Shown one piece after another: positions 6,076-8,816 of a DNA stretch of 8,816 bases (positions are counted from its first letter, which is position 1; every line of letters begins with the position of its first letter). Below the pieces are notes generated by a model that was not told the DNA's origin, searched no databases, and worked only from the letters and a program-made list of their open reading frames with translations. The stretch spans positions 1 to 8,816 of the forward strand of contig JAGGYP010000032.1 of the NCBI GenBank assembly GCA_021162485.1. The letters run 5' to 3'. The DNA is from Thermoplasmata archaeon. Its GTDB lineage: Archaea > Thermoplasmatota > E2 > DHVEG-1 > B8-G13. The position numbers and the translations under genes were made by a program.

Positions 6076-8532
6076 TTAGAGAACCCCCCTGTCTTTTAAC
6101 TCATCTATGATGTTTTTCAAAAACAGTATATTCCCAGGCCAATAATCATACAATGATTCAATATTTTTATCTAGCAAGAACTGGCTGTCGCCAATAACAA
6201 TTAACCCACCTAGTCCATATTTTGTGAACATAATCAAATTGTAACTTTCATTTTCTATCTCTATGTTATAGAATGAATCTGCAATTGTTGCGTTCTCTAT
6301 AGTAACTGGCCAACTATCAACAAACCTTGGCTCATTCTGATGCTCCTCTGGGTTTTCCTCTACATATGGAACAGGACCCAATGGTATGTTTTCTATGCTG
6401 AAACCAAACTCATTTAAGAGTGAACTAACTGGTAAATAGTCCCGGTAACCAGCGCTTAAAACAATCAAACCGCCATTTGACATGTAGTTTTTCAAAAAAT
6501 TAACCTCGTCTTTAGAGAGAGATACAGTAGGAGCTATTAGGAAAAGTATTTTACTTTTTGATATCTTTTCTCTGTCAAATTCGGTCAGCATCAGTGGTAG
6601 ATAATCATTTCTTGCTAGGTTAATCATCAACCCAGTTGTTGCATCCGAGGTATAAGACTCAAGGCTAATTCTTTCAAGATGAGAAGCATCAATATACACA
6701 ATGTTTTCCCCACCAATATGTTCTTTCTCAATGAAAAATGGATTAACACTTGCTGATAAAATAATTGAAAATGCTAACACTATGCTCAGTAAATATACAA
6801 TTTCTTTCTCCTTCTTAAGCCATTTCAGAAAGATAGCTAAACATGATATCAAAGCCAGGATAGAGAGAGCATTCTTTGTATATTTTATTATTTTCGTATC
6901 CCCTGAGCCTAGCCAAACAAATACATTATGTACTAATCTATAGGAATAGGGTAGAGCTAAATTTTGGAAAGAGGAAGTGTCACCAAACACCAAAACCTTG
7001 CCTTTGCCATAAAATGCACCTGCAGCTAGTATAACGTCACCAAGTTGTTCACCAGGATTATTAACATAGTCTCCAAGGTTTGCCATTTCTGAGTTGAGAT
7101 AGTTTCCATGATCTGAGAAACCATACCTACCCAAAATGATAGGAAAAGCATCTCCACTCACATTCAAAGTAGCGCCAACACTTATCTCTATCTGATACTC
7201 GTTCTCAATACCATCACCTAAGGGGTGATTTAATATCTCTATGCAATCAACCCATCTTTCACCAACAGGCAAACCAGAGTCAAATCTAAACCTTATACCT
7301 ACAGGTGATAACAAATCATTTAAAGGGTGCATTATCCCAGCGATATCGGTATGATCACCAAGAACCAGCAAGGAACCACCACGCTCCACAAAACCCCATA
7401 TCGCTCTATGTTCATCTTCAGAGAAAGATTTATTCAAGTTTATAACAGCAAAGACATCAACATCCCTAAGAACATCGCTAGTTACCGTACCATTATACAA
7501 TGACACAGAGTAACCACTTTCATTCAGATACTCAGGTAGCATTCCAAACATTCCAGATGCATCTTTACCATATCTCCCATAAACTGGTTTATCCCATGTG
7601 CCAAGCATATTGATAGTATAAAACATAATTTTTTTCTCTGAAACATCCACATGCGAATAAGGGTACAAAGAAACTATAAAAATCGAAAGGAAAAATAAAA
7701 TCAAAACTAAAACAACATTCCACTTTCTAAAACTTTTACCCCATGAAAAAACCGGGAGATACGCAGAGGATTGAAAATAATAAAAACAAAGGGGAATCAA
7801 ACCAAGTATAAAAAAAACATATTGAAAATTTATTTTATCCTGAGTTGTATCAAAACCTATATAGTTTAGCAGCATAAGAAAAACCAACCACGCTACAAAA
7901 ACACCGACTATAGATGATACAAACCCTTTAACATCCTCTCGTTTCTTAGAAAATGTAAATATTGTCACCTCAGCTATCAAAATAGAAAACAGTATCCACA
8001 AACCACTAACAGAAGGACCTAGTACCATAGCTTTCCCAGTTATGGAGCCTACACCACTGGTAAACATCAATGAAAATTTTTGTAAATAGTTCCAGATTAC
8101 CGGCATATTCGTAATAAAGATCATAAACAAAGCATAGAAAAAGGAAGAAACCAGAGGAAGGAGAAGTTGATTCTCTCTATCTCCTTTAGATTCAACTAAT
8201 TTTACTCCAAAGATTAACAATGGAATGCTAGTGAGCCAGACAATGTAAAAATCAAAATAAAGTATTATAAAAAATGAGAATAAAATCAAAATAGAACCAA
8301 TTATAGTGTTTTTTTCCCTGAACTTTAATTTCTCATAAACTACCCTTATTCTTAAATTTAAAAATATAAAACCAATGAGAACAAAACATGAGGATAGTCT
8401 CATTATAAAATCTTCGAAAATGCCAAAATTTCCAGCGAGAAGGTTTATGGCTAATAGTATCAGTACAAGGTTTACAAAACCCCACACATAATCACTTTTC
8501 CTAGATAAACGTTTAATAAGTTTTTTATACAT
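6076..8532 (-). CDS. Polytopic membrane protein with two extracytoplasmic DUF4350/GATase1-like domains, paralogue of the next gene (818 aa)
   Basis: The layout matches the downstream 836-residue protein. Helices lie at about 17-34, 42-61, 77-95, 96-112, 122-143, 171-195, 203-227, 235-253 and 272-290. Domain 1 spans about 297-545, two helices lie at about 554-572 and 578-597, and domain 2 spans about 605-818. Domain 1 carries FSEDEHRAIWGFVERGG (370-386), GDHT (392-395), R-F-R-F-D (414-418), N-H-P-L (435-438) and GKGKVLVFGDTSSF (509-522). Domain 2 carries DASH (615-618), LSKDEVNFLKNYMSNGG (672-688) and GLGGLIVIGDS (773-783). Domain 1 lacks the D-x-x-H motif present in the other three copies. 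ATG at 8532 is preferred because GGGTG sits 5 nt upstream; an in-frame GTG at 8544 would add four residues but overlaps that site. The N-terminal basic stretch followed by helix 1 fits a membrane protein without a cleaved signal. Function is unknown; a heteromeric partnership with its paralogue is inferred. Confidence 0.9.
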   Translation of the reverse strand: MYKKLIKRLSRKSDYVWGFVNLVLILLAINLLAGNFGIFEDFIMRLSSCFVLIGFIFLNLRIRVVYEKLKFREKNTIIGSILILFSFFIILYFDFYIVWLTSIPLLIFGVKLVESKGDRENQLLLPLVSSFFYALFMIFITNMPVIWNYLQKFSLMFTSGVGSITGKAMVLGPSVSGLWILFSILIAEVTIFTFSKKREDVKGFVSSIVGVFVAWLVFLMLLNYIGFDTTQDKINFQYVFFILGLIPLCFYYFQSSAYLPVFSWGKSFRKWNVVLVLILFFLSIFIVSLYPYSHVDVSEKKIMFYTINMLGTWDKPVYGRYGKDASGMFGMLPEYLNESGYSVSLYNGTVTSDVLRDVDVFAVINLNKSFSEDEHRAIWGFVERGGSLLVLGDHTDIAGIMHPLNDLLSPVGIRFRFDSGLPVGERWVDCIEILNHPLGDGIENEYQIEISVGATLNVSGDAFPIILGRYGFSDHGNYLNSEMANLGDYVNNPGEQLGDVILAAGAFYGKGKVLVFGDTSSFQNLALPYSYRLVHNVFVWLGSGDTKIIKYTKNALSILALISCLAIFLKWLKKEKEIVYLLSIVLAFSIILSASVNPFFIEKEHIGGENIVYIDASHLERISLESYTSDATTGLMINLARNDYLPLMLTEFDREKISKSKILFLIAPTVSLSKDEVNFLKNYMSNGGLIVLSAGYRDYLPVSSLLNEFGFSIENIPLGPVPYVEENPEEHQNEPRFVDSWPVTIENATIADSFYNIEIENESYNLIMFTKYGLGGLIVIGDSQFLLDKNIESLYDYWPGNILFLKNIIDELKDRGVL
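6084..6090 (-). promoter_or_regulatory. G-rich stretch at the paralogue junction, possible weak SD
   Basis: AGGGGGG ends 10 nt before the ATG at 6073, inside the last codons of the upstream gene. It could act as a distant SD for the downstream paralogue, although the spacing is long. Termination-reinitiation across the 2-nt gap is an equally good explanation for translation of the second gene. The run of six G is unusual in this AT-rich sequence. Confidence 0.3.
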
Positions 8533-8537
8533 GAGTG

Positions 8538-8542
8538 CACCC
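8538..8542 (-). promoter_or_regulatory. SD-like site GGGTG for the 818-residue membrane protein
   Basis: GGGTG lies 5 nt upstream of the ATG at 8532. It decides the start in favour of this ATG over the in-frame GTG at 8544 and the out-of-frame ATG at 8549. Confidence 0.55.
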
Positions 8543-8564
8543 ACTGCATTTAAAAATCTTTTAT

Positions 8565-8574
8565 CTAAATATAA
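8565..8574 (-). promoter_or_regulatory. Candidate TATA-like element ahead of the membrane-protein pair
   Basis: TTATATTTAG in the 45-nt gap after the TPR gene is centred about 38 nt before the ATG at 8532. Assuming the usual archaeal distance of about 25 nt, transcription would start near 8544 and give a short leader holding the GGGTG site. This is the same geometry as ahead of the surface-protein gene. Cotranscription with the TPR gene is not excluded, since no terminator is seen. Confidence 0.3.
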
Positions 8575-8577
8575 CGT

Positions 8578-8816
8578 TTACTTTAATATTGAATCTAGAG
8601 AAACTATTGGTTCTGTAAGCTTGTTTTTGTTTAAACTCTTTTTTTCTTCTATTATAGCATTTTTTATCTTTGATGCATCTCGTAATTTGTTTGCTACGAC
8701 CAAAGTGTTTTCGTAGTATTGTTTTGCTTTATCCAAGTTTCCTTGTAACAAAAAAAGTCTAGCAAGGTTCCAATAACCTAGTAACTGGTCTCTGTTCATA
8801 CTAGTGGATTCTATGA
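8578..8816 (-). CDS. TPR-repeat protein, C-terminal fragment (5' end outside window)
   Basis: The frame is open from the window edge to TAA at 8580-8578, giving 78 visible residues. It contains one clear tetratricopeptide repeat: G-Y-W-N-L-A followed by L-L-Q-G-N-L-D-K-A-K-Q-Y-Y-E-N-T-L, with the expected W, L, small residue, G, A and aromatic positions. A Lys-rich tail follows (KNAIIEEKKSLNKNK) and the protein ends in S-L-D-S-I-L-K. An internal ATG at 8799 exists, but coding continues upstream of it without a stop and the TPR begins only a few residues after it, so it is more likely the end of a longer multi-TPR protein. TPRs mediate protein-protein contacts. No signal or membrane segment is seen in this fragment, so a cytoplasmic location is assumed. 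A link with the membrane pair downstream rests only on orientation and the 45-nt gap. Confidence 0.75.
   Translation of the reverse strand, partial: IESTSMNRDQLLGYWNLARLFLLQGNLDKAKQYYENTLVVANKLRDASKIKNAIIEEKKSLNKNKLTEPIVSLDSILK

Noticed and set aside
3741..6943. Plus-strand open frames at 3741-3968, 4272-4457, 5000-5197 and 6701-6943
   Set aside because: Each is a shadow of the two membrane-protein genes, whose minus-strand products have consistent helices and domain motifs.
3563..8532. Assignment of the membrane pair as GldG-type ABC transporter subunits
   Set aside because: The soluble domains look GldG/DUF4350-like, but no ABC ATPase or ABC-2 permease gene is seen in the window, and the nine-helix N-terminal block is not the GldG layout.
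8533..8544. GTG start at 8544 for the 818-residue protein
   Set aside because: It would translate the GGGTG site itself and leave no SD-like sequence at a proper distance; ATG at 8532 fits better.
8531..8716. Plus-strand open frame opposite the TPR gene
   Set aside because: It overlaps both the TPR coding end and the GGGTG/ATG start region of the membrane protein, and has no recognisable feature.

Overview
The window looks like part of an archaeal chromosome, most probably from a low-GC euryarchaeote such as a Thermoplasmatota lineage; that placement is inference. The signs are AT-rich DNA, heavy use of AGA/ATA codons, TATA-like elements upstream of SD-like GGGTG sites, a giant secreted protein built of CARDB-type repeats with very many N-X-S/T sequons, and large membrane proteins carrying DUF4350/GldG-like domains. 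No RNA gene, CRISPR array, insertion sequence or other mobile element is visible.

All real genes lie on the minus strand and the coding density is about 98%. In transcription order (right to left) they are: (1) the 3' end of a TPR protein that enters from beyond position 8816; (2) an 818-residue polytopic membrane protein (8532 to 6076); (3) its 836-residue paralogue (6073 to 3563), which starts 2 nt after the previous stop codon; (4) a very large secreted, CARDB-rich surface protein (start at 3494) that runs off the window at position 1 after 1164 codons without a stop. The non-coding gaps are only 45, 2 and 68 nt.

The two middle proteins share one architecture: about nine N-terminal membrane helices, an extracytoplasmic Rossmann-like (GATase1/DUF4350-like) domain, two more helices, and a second Rossmann-like domain at the C terminus. 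That makes four related domain copies across two adjacent genes. The N-terminal helical block resembles the core of exosortase/archaeosortase enzymes, but the catalytic residues appear to be absent; this is a hypothesis from motif spacing only.

A working model, which is inference, is an envelope module. A paired membrane complex with large outward-facing domains is encoded beside a long, probably glycosylated, surface-exposed protein, with a TPR protein as a possible cytoplasmic partner. No enzyme, transporter ATPase or metabolic gene in the window anchors a more specific function.
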